DNA of 64,000 nt from Rotaria sp. Silwood1 (Eukaryota; Rotifera; Eurotatoria; Philodinida; Philodinidae), in contig CAJNOP010000012.1 in NCBI GenBank assembly GCA_905250075.1, positions 620,001-684,000 on the forward strand. Direction: 5' to 3'. Shown one piece after another: positions 36,906 through 56,649 of this stretch (its first letter is position 1; each line of letters begins with the position of its first letter). The notes below the pieces were generated by a model, which was given only the letters and a program-made list of their open reading frames with translations, searched no databases and was not told the DNA's origin. A program made the position numbers and the translations under genes.

Positions 36906-37193
36906 ATGAACGGAATTTTTGTTGGGCTGTTGTCGTTTTTTATTTTTCTTAATTGTATTTCATCGTCACCATCACCAATTCAACGTAATGCTGATCCATC
37001 ATGTCCACCATATGGATGTATTGTGGATACTTCATTCTGTTTTTGTGGCGTAACACAAACTCCAGATGATCGTTGTTGCAAAGCTACTTGTACTTCATGT
37101 CCACCTGATTTTAATGTTAAACCATGGCTTACAATTGATTGGAATACATTTAATGTCAGTGCACTCGATTTATCTCTTTTCGGTCGAAAATAA
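36906..37193 (+). CDS. Secreted 8-cysteine peptide, copy 1, with C-terminal amidation signal
   Basis: Single exon, 95 aa. A signal peptide (about residues 1-20, hydrophobic core VGLLSFFIFL) is followed by a short propeptide-like stretch (SPIQR) and a cysteine core with spacing C-x4-C-x6-C-x-C-x9-CC-x3-C-x2-C (four possible disulfides). A Cys-free tail then ends exactly in FGRK. Gly followed by dibasic residues at the very C-terminus is the classic substrate for carboxypeptidase and PAM amidation, here giving an -LF-amide. I recognise no known family. The paralogue lies 570 bp downstream with the same Cys spacing. Role unknown: neuropeptide or hormone, toxin-like or antimicrobial peptide are options. 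Confidence 0.8.
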   Translation: MNGIFVGLLSFFIFLNCISSSPSPIQRNADPSCPPYGCIVDTSFCFCGVTQTPDDRCCKATCTSCPPDFNVKPWLTIDWNTFNVSALDLSLFGRK

Positions 37194-37764
37194 TATAAAT
37201 TTTATCTTATTGTTTTTGTTATCTCAATAAAAATGACATATATATTTATATCAAACTACGAAGAAGAAGTTTATCATATTTTCGATAACATGAATTACAG
37301 AATTTTAATTATTCATGTTTTACTTGAAACTATTGAACTTAAGTACTTATGAATGAAAAATGTGGATAACTTTTGAAAGATTTACTGTAAACTATTCACA
37401 CTTAAAATTATAACTCGTATAAATATCGAATGTTAGCAAATCAAGCATTTAATAAGCATTCATTTCTTAGTTCACTAAGTTAAAGTAATTTGTTATTTCT
37501 ATTTAAAAATGATTAGAATCATACTTTTGACCTGTTGATCAATCAATCCTTATACACATTATCTTTTTTTTTATTGATATTTTTAAATCATATTCTTCTA
37601 AGGACTTATTGACCGTTCTATATAAAGCCTTGGTTTTTTTTACCCTTATCAATGATATAATGGATGAAAATAATCCTCGGTGAATACGAGTAGATGTTTT
37701 TCTTTCTGAATACATATATTTTTTTGCTACACATCATAATGACAAACAGCAAAATCAACATAAT
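37194..37764. other. Spacer between the peptide genes
   Basis: About 570 bp, AT-rich. A TATAAA-like box at 37619-37624 lies about 140 bp upstream of the second gene. No other coding sequence. Confidence 0.5.
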
Positions 37765-38079
37765 ATGAAGTGTTTATTATTATTATTTATCGTTTCTATT
37801 TTTCTTCTTATCGAAAACATTTTATCATTTGCAACACCAATTCGTCGTACTGCTAAATCTACATTATGTTTACCAAGTGCATGTATAACTGACCCTTCTT
37901 TTTGCTTCTGTAGTGTTGAAGAAAATTTAAATGATTCATGTTGTAATTTAAACTGTAGACTTTGTCCAGCTAATTTTACTATTCCATCAATTATATTTGA
38001 TATTAGTCCATTAAATTTTTTTCCATTGAATTCATTCAATTTTAGTGAAATAAATTTTTCATTTCTTGGTCGCCGTTAA
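37765..38079 (+). CDS. Secreted 8-cysteine peptide, copy 2, with C-terminal amidation signal
   Basis: Single exon, 104 aa. A strong signal peptide (LLLLFIVSIFLLI) is followed by PIRR, a dibasic site placed like PIQR in copy 1. The Cys spacing is identical (C-x4-C-x6-C-x-C-x9-CC-x3-C-x2-C), with shared DxSFCFC in the centre. The tail is richer in Phe/Asn and ends FLGRR, again a C-terminal Gly-dibasic amidation signal. Outside the cysteines the two copies differ strongly, so this is an old tandem duplication under constraint on the fold. The glutaminyl cyclase gene follows 174 bp away on the opposite strand. Confidence 0.8.
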   Translation: MKCLLLLFIVSIFLLIENILSFATPIRRTAKSTLCLPSACITDPSFCFCSVEENLNDSCCNLNCRLCPANFTIPSIIFDISPLNFFPLNSFNFSEINFSFLGRR

Positions 38080-38252
38080 TATTTCAAAAAGTTTTATTTT
38101 ATTTAAACATTTCATAAATAAAAGAAAACTCAAATTATCGTTTGAGTTAATCACAGAAAAAAAAACCCATACAAACAAAAATGAGTATCAGTATTTGTTT
38201 GTATTGGAAAATATTCTTTTGTCAAAATAATGAATAAAATAAAATCAACAAA

Positions 38253-41520
<3,268 letters not shown>

Positions 41521-42769
41521 TTTACTTTCAAATTAGTAAACTTACACGTCGCGTTTGCACTAGATGAACAGTGTAGCACAAGCACGATATTAATAGTATC
41601 GAGAAAATATTTATTAATGACATCTAAAATAGATAGATGTAAATTACCTTATTAAATAAAAGTAGCATTGGCAAATATTGTCGATAGAACATCATTTATA
41701 TAAATGATCGTTTTCTCTTTTTCTTTTAGCAATGTCATCAACGATCTAGAAAATAGCTTCATATGTATATATAGTTCTATTTCGAATCGATTTAATCTTA
41801 ACAAATATTGTTTATTGATGGATTATTTAATACTTTCCTTATATTATTTTGCAAGGTTTCCAATAGAAATCTGAAACCATGTACAAATAGGTGTCTCATT
41901 TTTATTGACAAAAATACATCACAACACTAAAGGAAAGAACTGATCGATAAAGATCTAAGTAAACTTGTTACTATTCGTATCTTGTTATGCACAAATATGT
42001 ACACATGTTCGTCTGACTACGTTTAAGAAATATTTCTCTGAATTCATTTTTACTGTCATGTGCATAAGAGAAATTTTAAAAAAAAGGATAACATCAAACT
42101 AATTATTAGTTTTCTCGTTTCTACATGTTAATTCATTCGTCATAAGATCATGTAGGTAGTGGCTATATATAAGAAACAATATTGGAAATTTAAAACAAGA
42201 AAAAGACAAATTTCAATGCTAAATCTGGTAGATATAAAAAGGAGATAAGCAACTTATCAATAATGCCACAACAAATAAGTAAAATGCTTATTCTACTTTG
42301 TAGGGTACTATCTAAGTACTTTGCTTTTGCTTGAGGTACTGAACATTAGGAACATAGCCGAGATCGGGACGAAGTGTAATGTTGATTATTAACTCTTGAA
42401 CTCCTTTCAAAAGAAGTATTGATCCATCGTATAGGAAACTTCGTGTTTGATTAGTTTTCTTTTTTTGAGGGTGATCAAATAAAATAATCATTCTTCGACG
42501 TTTCATTTATTTCCTAAACAGATCATATATTTTTGTATTTTGTGTCATTGTTACAAACAATCTCAATAATTGGTTGTAAAAAACGAACCAATACAAATTT
42601 TTTTCTCATATAAATATCACTACAATCAACGAAATGCCAAGTCATGTGGTGATATCTCGTAAACCGTTGATTTACGTTTATATTTCTACTATTTCTTTTA
42701 CATCAAAAAAATAACTAAACGACACATTCCAATGTCTTTTCTAGTGTTCTGAATGATCTAGTCAAATCA
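41521..42769. other. Divergent promoter region of QPCTL and VPS34
   Basis: About 1.25 kb between divergent genes, presumably holding both promoters. Besides a possible small minus-strand gene (42312-42506) nothing else is seen. An acceptor TCTTTTCTAG ends at 42744, 25 bp before the VPS34 ATG. Confidence 0.5.
42312..42506 (-). CDS. Possible 64-aa orphan gene
   Basis: A minus-strand frame of 64 aa with codon usage like neighbouring genes and a coherent mixed composition (basic start, then FDHPQKKK, SILLLKGVQELIINI, RPDLGYVP). On its strand a splice acceptor CTGTTTAG ends seven bases before the ATG, the same arrangement as at the recognised genes. No family recognised. It may instead be a terminal exon or a fragment. 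Confidence 0.35.
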   Translation of the reverse strand: MKRRRMIILFDHPQKKKTNQTRSFLYDGSILLLKGVQELIINITLRPDLGYVPNVQYLKQKQST

Positions 42770-47624
<4,855 letters not shown>

Positions 47625-47863
47625 TTGAAACGTGTGTTTATATGTATGCTTCCAAATTTTTTTCATGTAAACATATTTCGAGAAAAAGAAAAAAACGAAC
47701 AATTGTACTCACCCGTTTTTATTTATAATTATTACTATTATTATTATTACTATATTTTTGTTGACATCAATTGTTTTTACGTGTGATTTTCCCTTCTTTT
47801 TTTTGCTGCTTTTTCATACGAAAAGCCAGATAACAAGAGAAAAATTTATTTATTATTTTTCAG

Positions 47864-47889
47864 ATTATTTGACAGAAAGCATTAAAAAA
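47864..47889 (+). promoter_or_regulatory. Candidate trans-splice acceptor and leader of GPS2
   Basis: The tract ending TATTATTTTTCAG (47863) lies 26 nt upstream of the GPS2 ATG and 239 nt after the VPS34 stop. Similar acceptors precede the next genes at 50309 and 52684. Confidence 0.45.
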
Positions 47890-50192
47890 ATGCCTACTAC
47901 AAATATTGAACGTCCAAGGTTATCAAGAAACATGCGCGATGCATTAAAACGACATATTCTACGTGAACGACAAAGAAAAAAAGAAGAAGCAGATGCCAAT
48001 GAAGCTGATAAACAAAGAAGACGTGCAGAAAAGGTTCTTTTTCTTATAAATATTTTCTTCTATTCTCAAAGTTTTATGAAATATCTATAATACAAGTAGA
48101 ATTTTAGTAACTGTAAATGTTCGTGAAAAATGAGAACCATTAATCTTTTACTCTCACGACACTAATCCAATAGAGTTGATGTTGTGTCAATCACGAGGAT
48201 GGCTTCCCATGTTGCACGTTCGTTCGCACTATCACTGATATATCGTGGTAGAATAATAACTAATCACTTAAGTATCAACCTCCTGTCGGTTGAGCATCAA
48301 TATATCGGCAGTTTTTTGTTCGGTTAGAATCATATGAATTAGACAGGCGCTGATTATGACACTGATATGGTTAAAATTGAGCGTAGTCATTCTACTGAGA
48401 GGATGTAGAATGGAGCATAGATGACCCACTTGAACTGTTTATCATAAATTATTTTTTGCAAAAATGAATCATTTCGAAGAATGACATGTACGTAGAGGCT
48501 TGCAAAGGTGGCTATTTTAGGATTGAATATCAGTTCAGTCATGTCCTCGATTGTACCGTTGTGGTTAGCTTTCGCTTTATTCTTATAAATTCAAATGTCT
48601 CTTGTTAAGGTCTTGCTGAAATGGAAGGTCATAAAACAAAAGCTGCAGGTTTTTATCTTCTATCGATAAGAAATTATTTAATTTAAAAATGATCTTGAAA
48701 TGCTTTTTAATTAGCTATTAGTTCTAATAAAGTTTTCATGCTATTTTAAAGTTCATATAAAACATAGAATAATTATAGAAGAACTGTTTTGCATACGACT
48801 CAGTATGAATGAGTCAGAAATGATTCACGTTGTCATAAACGTGACAAACATTAGAATAATCAATCTGCGTAACTAACGATAATAAAAAACGCTTTTTTCG
48901 AACTCATAAATCTTAGCCAAGGAATAATGAAAAGAAGTTAAATTTTTGATGAAATATTGTTTCACTAAAGAACTTATACAATTAATCGGGAACCCTTTCG
49001 ATCCAATATTTTATTATTTCAAATAGATACCCATGTGATTAAAATCAGACAATCAACCAATTGTAATTTGATACTTAAGCGTTTGGTTATTATGCATCTA
49101 AAATGACTCGATATGAGGTTAAATTGTTTCTCATATATATATTATCAAGAAGTAAATTGAAGATTAAAATTCAATCTGTTAAAAAAATTTAATTTTTAAA
49201 TGAACTTTTCTTTTTAGGCTAAAGCATTATCATCATCAAAAGTACAATTAGAAGATAATGCAAAAGATATTCTTGAATTACAACGAATATTAACTGATTT
49301 AGAACAACAAAAAATTGAACAGTATAATTTATTAAGACGTGCATTAACTGAAGAAGATCGACGAAAACATTCTCAACAAACTGTAACAAAAGAACCATCA
49401 TGGACAAGTCTTTATTCACCAAGTAATATTAAAAAGAATTTTGAAAAAAAAAAATCATATTTCATTATTAAAAAAAAAATTTTAAAGATCTTCAAATGGC
49501 ACAATATGCTCATCATCCTCAACATTATTTATCAGCCCAACAATCTCACCGTTTATTAGCCTATAAACCTCCACCACCTCAACCATCTCAACCACCATCA
49601 TTTATTCCAACAACAACATCAACAAATATTAGTACCAAACGATCACGTAGTCCATCATCATCTCATATTTATTCTTCACCATCAAATAAATCATCACGCT
49701 CAAGTCTTGTTCCTTCAATGCATACAAGTAAAAAGCTTTTTTTTTTGTATTTATTAAAAACGAAAAATTTTATTTAGGACCATTAAGTCCAAATTCAACA
49801 TATTCATCATCATCGTCTCAACCAGTAGTTCGTAATGGTGCCCCTAGTTTTCCATCACCACAAAGTCAATCAGCATTTTCAGCTTATCTTGGTTATATCC
49901 CACCATCATCAGGTGCTCCTGGTCCATCAGCTTCATATCCAAGTCCAATACCACGTGTTCGACCATCATCACAAATGCCAAGTATATCAATTTCAAGAAA
50001 AAATAAATTATTCAATCAAATAAAATATTTTTTCTATTTCTTATAGATTATTTAAATCAGTTACAATTTTTAGCCCAACCAATTGTTGATCCAAAACAAC
50101 AAGGAGCAAATATTTATTCACATCATCCAATGTTAAGACCTTCAAAAAATGGATCAATTATGAATGGTTATCCATTACAACCTCAACAGTAG
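47890..50192 (+). CDS. GPS2: G-protein pathway suppressor 2, NCoR/SMRT complex subunit
   Basis: Five exons (47890-48033, 49218-49422, 49488-49727, 49778-49981, 50047-50192) give 312 aa (human 327). The N-terminal ERPRLSRNMRDALKRHI-LRERQRKKEEAD matches human ERPKLSNAMARALHRHI-MMERERKRQEEE. The coiled coil DILELQRILTDLEQQKIEQY and LLRRALTEEDRRK aligns with the GPS2 segment that binds SMRT and TBL1. The rest is Pro/Ser/Gln-rich with FLAQP near the end, like the QYLSQP of vertebrates. It is a nuclear corepressor subunit and inhibitor of JNK/Ubc13 signalling. The first intron is 1.18 kb. It lies in a same-strand run with VPS34 and the PAQR genes. Confidence 0.88.
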
Positions 50193-50343
50193 TATTTTGT
50201 TCTTGATTATTTTTTTTCTTAGTTTGTGTGTTCAATGTTGTTCATACATATATATTTTTTTAAATTGATTAAATGTTTGAATGTATGTATTATCTAGAAT
50301 TTATTTCAGATATTTATTTGTAAACAAGAAAATATTTATTTAA

Positions 50344-52304
50344 ATGAATTATTCATATAAAAAAATTAAAGATCAATTATTATCAGATACAATTCCTATT
50401 AGTGATCGAGATTCAAATGAACAAACAATTCGACAAAGAATATTAACTCGTCGACGGGTAAGAATCAATAATAAGAACTATTAAAATTTTTAAAAAATTT
50501 AATAGAAAAATATGCTAAACTTAATTTAAAACGATTTCTAGGTTCATCAATGATGTTAATATTTATGATTTTTGTAACAATCTAAGAATTATATTGCTCT
50601 TTTCTTCTCAATATGAGAACTGAACTTCGATGAAAAAATATTTTTTTCGTTTGCTTATGATCGATCATCATTCTTCATTAATATTAATATAATGAGTAAT
50701 AGCAAATGTCATGTATCTGCTTTTTTTCGTTTCCCCTTCGAAATAAAATGCTAATTCTTTACTTATCTAACACGAGATAATAAGTCATTGGCAGTAATAC
50801 TTATCTATCATTATGTATAAATAATTAATTTGATTATAAAACAAAAAAATTATATTTTATTCCTAGAGTGAACCTTCACTAGCTATTGATCAAGAATCCA
50901 ATAATTATCAACGTAGCCCTTATCATCTATCGTATGGTAATTTATATGATCAAGCTGATGATTTAATTGATACAGTATTTGAAGTTCCAACAAAATGTGT
51001 TGAACAAGCAAAAGAAGTTGGTAAACGTGTTGTTCAATATGTTGTTGATCATAGTCATCTTCCACATTGGTTACTTGATAATGAATATCTTATATCAGGA
51101 CATCGTCCACCAATGCCAAGTTTTAAAGAATGTTTTGCATCTATTTTTCGTCTTCATACAGAAACAGTTAATATATGGACACATTTATTAGGTACATTAT
51201 TTTTTATTATAATGGCTATTTATTTTATTTCAAGACCATCAAGTGAAGTTCATATTGAACAAAAATTAATTTTTGCTGCATTTTTTCTTGGTGCTATTAT
51301 GTGTTTGTTATGTTCAACATTATATCATACACTTTATTGTCATTCACCGGAAATTTCTAAATTTTTCAGCAAGTAAAATACGAGATAATATTTATGATTT
51401 TTTCTGTATTAATTATTGATATTTAGACTTGATTATTGTGGAATAGCATTTTTAATTATTGGATCAATTATTCCATTACTTTATTATCAATTTTATTGTG
51501 AATTTGGTATAAAAGTGGCTTATTTAACATTCATTGGTGTATTAGGTATTGGATGTATTATTGTTTCAATGTGGGATAAATTTTCTGCATCGCACTATCG
51601 TGTCTATCGAGCTTGTAAGTTATTTAAATGATTAAAAAAAATAACAAAGAATTTTTCAAGAGAAAACTTTTAGTACTCTTTATTACATTTGGTATATTTG
51701 GCTTTATTCCAACTTGTCATTATATGATACAATTCGGGATAGAACATGCTTTTACAGGTATGATGATTAATATCTTTCTTTGTCATTATATTTTATGCAA
51801 TATATATATATATGAATATAAACGCATATGTTTGTACGAATCCATGACCACAAGGTTACTTCGTATTCCTAGCCTATTGCGTTTATTTTTTCAATGAATA
51901 ATATAGGTCTATTGTGCATTTTAGTTGGTGCCATACATTATTTACTATTAGTCGCTGTACTTTATCTTACTGGTGCTTGTCTTTATGCTGGTAAATAAAA
52001 CTAGATTTTTATGAATTCATTCTTGTTTTTATGTGTATGTAGCACGAATACCTGAACGATTAGCTCCCGGACTTTTTGATATTTGGGTAAAAAAAAAAAA
52101 TTTTGTTCTTTGTTATTTGTTAATAACCTTTTTTTTAATGCTCAGTTCCAAAGTCATCAATTATTTCATGTATTTGTTGTGGTTGCAGCATGTGTTCACT
52201 ATTATGGCATATGTGTACTATCCTATAATCAACAACATTTTTTTGGTGATTGTCGAAATATTTTAAGCCCAAGTACTGTTCCGATAACTTCAATGATCAG
52301 TTAA
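50344..52304 (+). CDS. PAQR: Adiponectin-receptor-like PAQR protein, copy 1
   Basis: Seven exons (50344-50457, 50867-51372, 51427-51614, 51674-51757, 51907-51990, 52043-52086, 52146-52304) give 392 aa. Seven membrane segments follow a cytosolic N-terminus. Family marks: HWLLDNEYLISGHRPPMPS, SIFRLHTETVNIWTHLLG, STLYHTL (zinc His), RIPERLAPGLFDIW and FQSHQLFHVFVVVAACVHY with the other two zinc-binding His. ADIPOR-type PAQRs are ceramidase-like receptors controlling membrane fluidity and AMPK/PPAR signalling. Acceptor TTTATTTCAG ends 35 bp before the ATG, and GPS2 ends 151 bp upstream. A 212-bp block is identical to copy 2. Confidence 0.93.
50981..51192 (+). repeat. 212-bp block identical to 54507-54718
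   Basis: Base-by-base comparison of exon 2 of both PAQR copies shows 212 identical bases, running from the GAAGTTCC words (EVPTKCVEQ) to LLG. Immediately outside, synonymous and nonsynonymous differences resume. Confidence 0.9.
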
Positions 52305-52721
52305 TCAAATTAAAATTAACATAGAATATTATATTCGTGAAGTTTTCTTCCTTACTTTTCTAGTTTGATATTTTATGGATATTGTATATGTTGTGTTTTT
52401 CTTTTGTACTTTCCAGCACATTTTTATTATTTCTAATGTCGTGTTTTCTAAGCACAAACTTTCTGTAAACTTTTCAGGTTTCATTGAAAAAAAAAAGTTC
52501 ATAGGTGTATATCATGGTTTTTCTACTTTTCATTCGTTTATATATATGTTAACGTACTTTTATTATTTCAAAAATATATTCCACATTTTTTTTTGAAAGC
52601 AATTGATCTATTTCAATGTTTCAAAATGAAAGATTTTAAAAATAAGTTGAATTATAAATTTAATAATAATGTTCCTTTTTTTAGATAATTTCTTTCTATA
52701 TTATTCCCATCGTAAACATTT
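52305..52721. other. Spacer between PAQR copies
   Basis: About 420 bp, T-rich. It contains an acceptor-like TTTTTTTAG (to 52684) 37 bp before the second ATG. No gene. Confidence 0.5.
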
Positions 52722-55700
52722 ATGGAAAACGAAGTATCTACTAAAAAACAAGACATTCGACGACGATTACTTGAACGAACTGTTGTAAGATAAAGTTTTA
52801 TTATAAGAAATACTATAAAAAGTTTTTCACTAGGTCTTATGAGAAAAACATCATGGAGGACAAGTTTGAGATCATTTTTTGAGAGATTATTAATGACTAA
52901 TTAAAGGTCACTCTCTTTTCTTTCCAAGATTTCTGAGGAATAGCTGATCAGAAATATTTGAAACTTTCAGAAAAGATAGGTCTCGATGAGTAGAGTGAAA
53001 ATTGTCACAGACTCCAAATTCTTAAATACTTCCTTCAAGGCAATATCTGGATAACAAAGGCTAGAAATCACCTTGCTTTTTCAGTTGTAATACGTCGACA
53101 AGAGCTGAAAATTTTTCTTCTTGTAGATGTTAGACACTGTTTCAGATGTCTTCTTCATTTTTTTGATCTTTTTATCTTTTCAACTAAAAAGATTAAACTG
53201 TTGAGCTTATCTCCAGAACTATAATTTTGTTTTGTAAAATCTGTCAAAAATCAATGGTGGACTTTTTATAACCGAGAACATAGAGCCAAAAATTTCAGCT
53301 CGATCGAGTGTACTATGTCAGGGAAATGTTGGCCGTTCTACATCCTATTTTTTTTTGTATAAAAACTGATTTCGAGCAAAACAAATCTCGCTGAATATAT
53401 CAGGGCCTTGTTTTCGCCGACTAAATTTTGCATACAAAGAATAATCGTAGCACCAGTTGTTCTGTTTGAAGTTTCGACATTTGGATTTAGTAAAAGTACT
53501 AGCTTTCAACGAAGAGCCCTAATTTATATGATATTTGATAAACGACATTTTGAGGCTATATCAGTAATTGAAAATATAATTCCATATAAATTTAGGCGTC
53601 AAATTCGTTGAGTGTGCAGCATATCTATGGTATTGCATTTTCTTAATGAAGAATGAGATTTTGAAGTTCGCGCTCTAACGACAAATAGGGTTCATTTTTG
53701 ACTGGACGCGCATTAGTCATATCAACTGTTAAACTCTATTGTTAGGAATTTAAAAAAAAAAGATGTATCAACCGCGGAAAACTTAAGAGAAGAGATAAAA
53801 TTGTTGGCCGATTTATTCTTTCCGACACATCGTTTGTTTGATTATTCCATTTCATATTCATTTGTGAAAATGTATAAATTAAACCGTAATCAATGTTAAT
53901 TAGCAATTATCCTGATAACAAATCGGTCGAACTCAAAACTCATTGAATTTCATTGTGATGAGTATAATATTTATATTCACCGTAAACTTAAATTTTCGCA
54001 AATTTAACTACAATATAAGTTAAGATGGAAACAAACACCCTATGAGTGTATATATGTCAGGTTATATCTTGCCTAATTAAGTATTCTATCTTGTTATTTT
54101 CAACTTTATTGTGTTATTCTTCAGTAGGGGTTCAGAGATAAAGCACTATTTTTAAAGAAATATGGATACTAAGAAAAATGTTTGAGCTACCGTTAGGTGC
54201 TACTGTTGGGCGGTTGTTTGAAGGTGTGGCCGCACCATCATGGTCCACTGTACCATCCCAACCTCGTTTTTTCGATGTGGTACACACTGCTGATATGTAT
54301 GCCCTCTATATATAACTTTTAGAAGGATCCCACCAATAAAACTGTTGTAATGCTCTATGCAGTTATAACTATTGAGAAATAATTTCCATTCTTAGAGTGA
54401 ATCTACTGGTGATACTGATACAAAACCATCTTATTTACGAAGTTATTCCAATCCATTGAAAACAGATATATCTACTGACGATGATGATCTAATTGATACA
54501 GTTCTTGAAGTTCCAACAAAATGTGTTGAACAAGCAAAAGAAGTTGGTAAACGTGTTGTTCAATATGTTGTTGATCATAGTCATCTTCCACATTGGTTAC
54601 TTGATAATGAATATCTTATATCAGGACATCGTCCACCAATGCCAAGTTTTAAAGAATGTTTTGCATCTATTTTTCGTCTTCATACAGAAACAGTTAATAT
54701 ATGGACACATTTATTAGGAACACTATTTTTTATTATAGTGGCAATCTATTTTATTTCACGACCATCAAGTGAAATTCATATTGAACAAAAATTAACGTTT
54801 GGCGCATTTTTTCTCGGAGCTATTCTTTGTTTATTATTTTCAACATTATATCATACACTTTCTTGTCATTCACTAAAAGTTTCAAAACTTTTTAATAAGT
54901 AAGAAAAAAGAAACATAGAAGTTTGACTTCTTATTTTCTATTATTAATGAATATAAACATAATTTTAGACTTGATTATTGTGGTATATCAATATTAATTA
55001 TTGCATCATTCATTCCATGGCTTTATTATGGATTCTATTGTGAATTTGGAACGAAAGTAGCCTATTTGTTAATAACTATTTTATTAGGTACTGGATGTAT
55101 TATTGTTTCAATGTGGGATAAATTTGCTGCACCAGAATATCGTACATGTCGAGCACGTACGTCTTATATAGAAAAAAAAGAATATTCTTTTTTTTTATAT
55201 CTGTAGTTCTTTTCATTGCATTTGGTCTTTTTGGTTTTGTTCCAACTTGTCATTATGCCTTATCATTTGGTTTTAAACATGCGTTTACAAGTATGTAAAA
55301 AAAAAACAATATTTAAAAACAAAAATTTTATTTAAGAATCATACAAATGAATTTAGTAAGTTTAATATAAAGCTTATTATGAAATTTTCCAATATCAAAT
55401 AAAATATAGAATAAGTTCAATTTTCTTATTTTATATTTAATGATTTAAATATTTTAGCGGGTGCTGCTCAATGGTTAGTGGTCATGGCTGTCTTATATAT
55501 TTCTGGTGCTTGTCTTTATGCTGGTAAATTAATGATATTAATCTACAGTGCTGTGAAAAATTATAGAATCAATATCGTTGTATTGTTGTTGTTTTCGCAT
55601 CAAGATGACTTTAGTTTTACTTGAAAGGCACATGTACAGACAAAGAAATTTCTATTGAACATTTTCATATTGAGAAGTTTAAAAAATCATTTATATTTCA

Positions 55701-56649
55701 ATTTAAAATGAAATGTTATCGACGAAAGTGAAATAGCTTACAAACATCATCTAATGTTCACTATTTTAATAAGGATATTTGAAACTCGTAGGACTGATAT
55801 TTCAACAACGAATACGAATAGCAGATACTCTATGCGACAAAAACAATAAGATCCAAAATTTGACACATCGCTTTGTTTGAAAGAGACATACGTTGTCCAG
55901 ACTATTGACAGTATCTGTTTTGACACTGTATGTTCATCTGTAACAAAGTGATATGTCGAGTTTTCGAGCTTCTCGCTTTATCGTATCTGTTGTTGAAAAA
56001 TCAGTCTTGTAAATGTTTTAAATATCCTTGCTAAAATACTGGACTTAGGCGATATTTTCAAGTTATTTTAGCTTGTTCAATAACATCTTATTTCAAATTT
56101 AAATATAAATGATTTTTCAAATTTTTGCTATAAAAATGTTCGGTAGCAGTTTCTCTATCTGTCTATGTTACTTTCAAGCAAAACTAAAATCATCTTGATA
56201 TAAAAACAACGAAACTACGAAATTGATGCAATAAATTTTTCGCAGACAAAATCTGACCGATTTCAATAAATCTTATGACTTAACTTCTTTCGAACGTCTA
56301 AAGTGAAAAAGAACGAGGAAACAATTGAAATCGAACAGATGATTCTATAATTTTTCATAACACTTTACATGTATTGTATTTTCATTTTAAATAGCTCGTA
56401 TACCTGAACGATTAGCTCCTGGTTACTTTGATATCTGGGTAAGAAATATTTTTCTTTCACCTTTTTTGATTTTTTCAAAGTTTTTTTTAGTTTCAAAGTC
56501 ATCAAATTTTTCACGTATTTGTTGTAGCTGCAGCATGTGTCCATTATTATGGATTATGTGTGCTTTCACTTCATCAATCAAGCATTGGTGATTGTCGTAA
56601 ACGTATAATACCACCATTTAGTAGTGTTCTCAATTCAATGTTTGATTAA
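52722..56649 (+). CDS. PAQR: Adiponectin-receptor-like PAQR protein, copy 2 (tandem duplicate)
   Basis: Seven exons (52722-52784, 54396-54898, 54969-55156, 55207-55290, 55458-55523, 56395-56438, 56491-56649) give 368 aa with the same exon phases as copy 1. The three zinc-site His are conserved (STLYHTL; FQSHQIFHVFVVAAACVHYYG). The N-terminus is shorter, the C-terminus differs (RLIKPPF-like end instead of LSPSTVP), and exon 5 is 18 bp shorter. Two introns are long: 52785-54395 (1611 bp) and 55524-56394 (871 bp, with a mariner-like foldback element). Copy 1 has none of these insertions, so they entered after duplication. Confidence 0.93.
54507..54718 (+). repeat. 212-bp block identical to 50981-51192
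   Basis: Partner of the identical tract in PAQR copy 1; see that entry. Confidence 0.9.
55546..56365. mobile_element. Tc1/mariner-like foldback element in PAQR copy 2 intron 5
   Basis: The left end CAGTGCTGTGAAAAATTATA matches the complement of the right end TATAATTTTTCATAACACTT. Both are flanked by TA (55544-55545, 56366-56367). CAGTG-type ends with TA duplication are typical of Tc1/mariner. The arms extend inward as imperfect inverted repeats of 250-390 bp (pairs such as AAAATCATTTATATTT and GACTGATATTTCAACAAC). No transposase frame remains. Confidence 0.7.
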
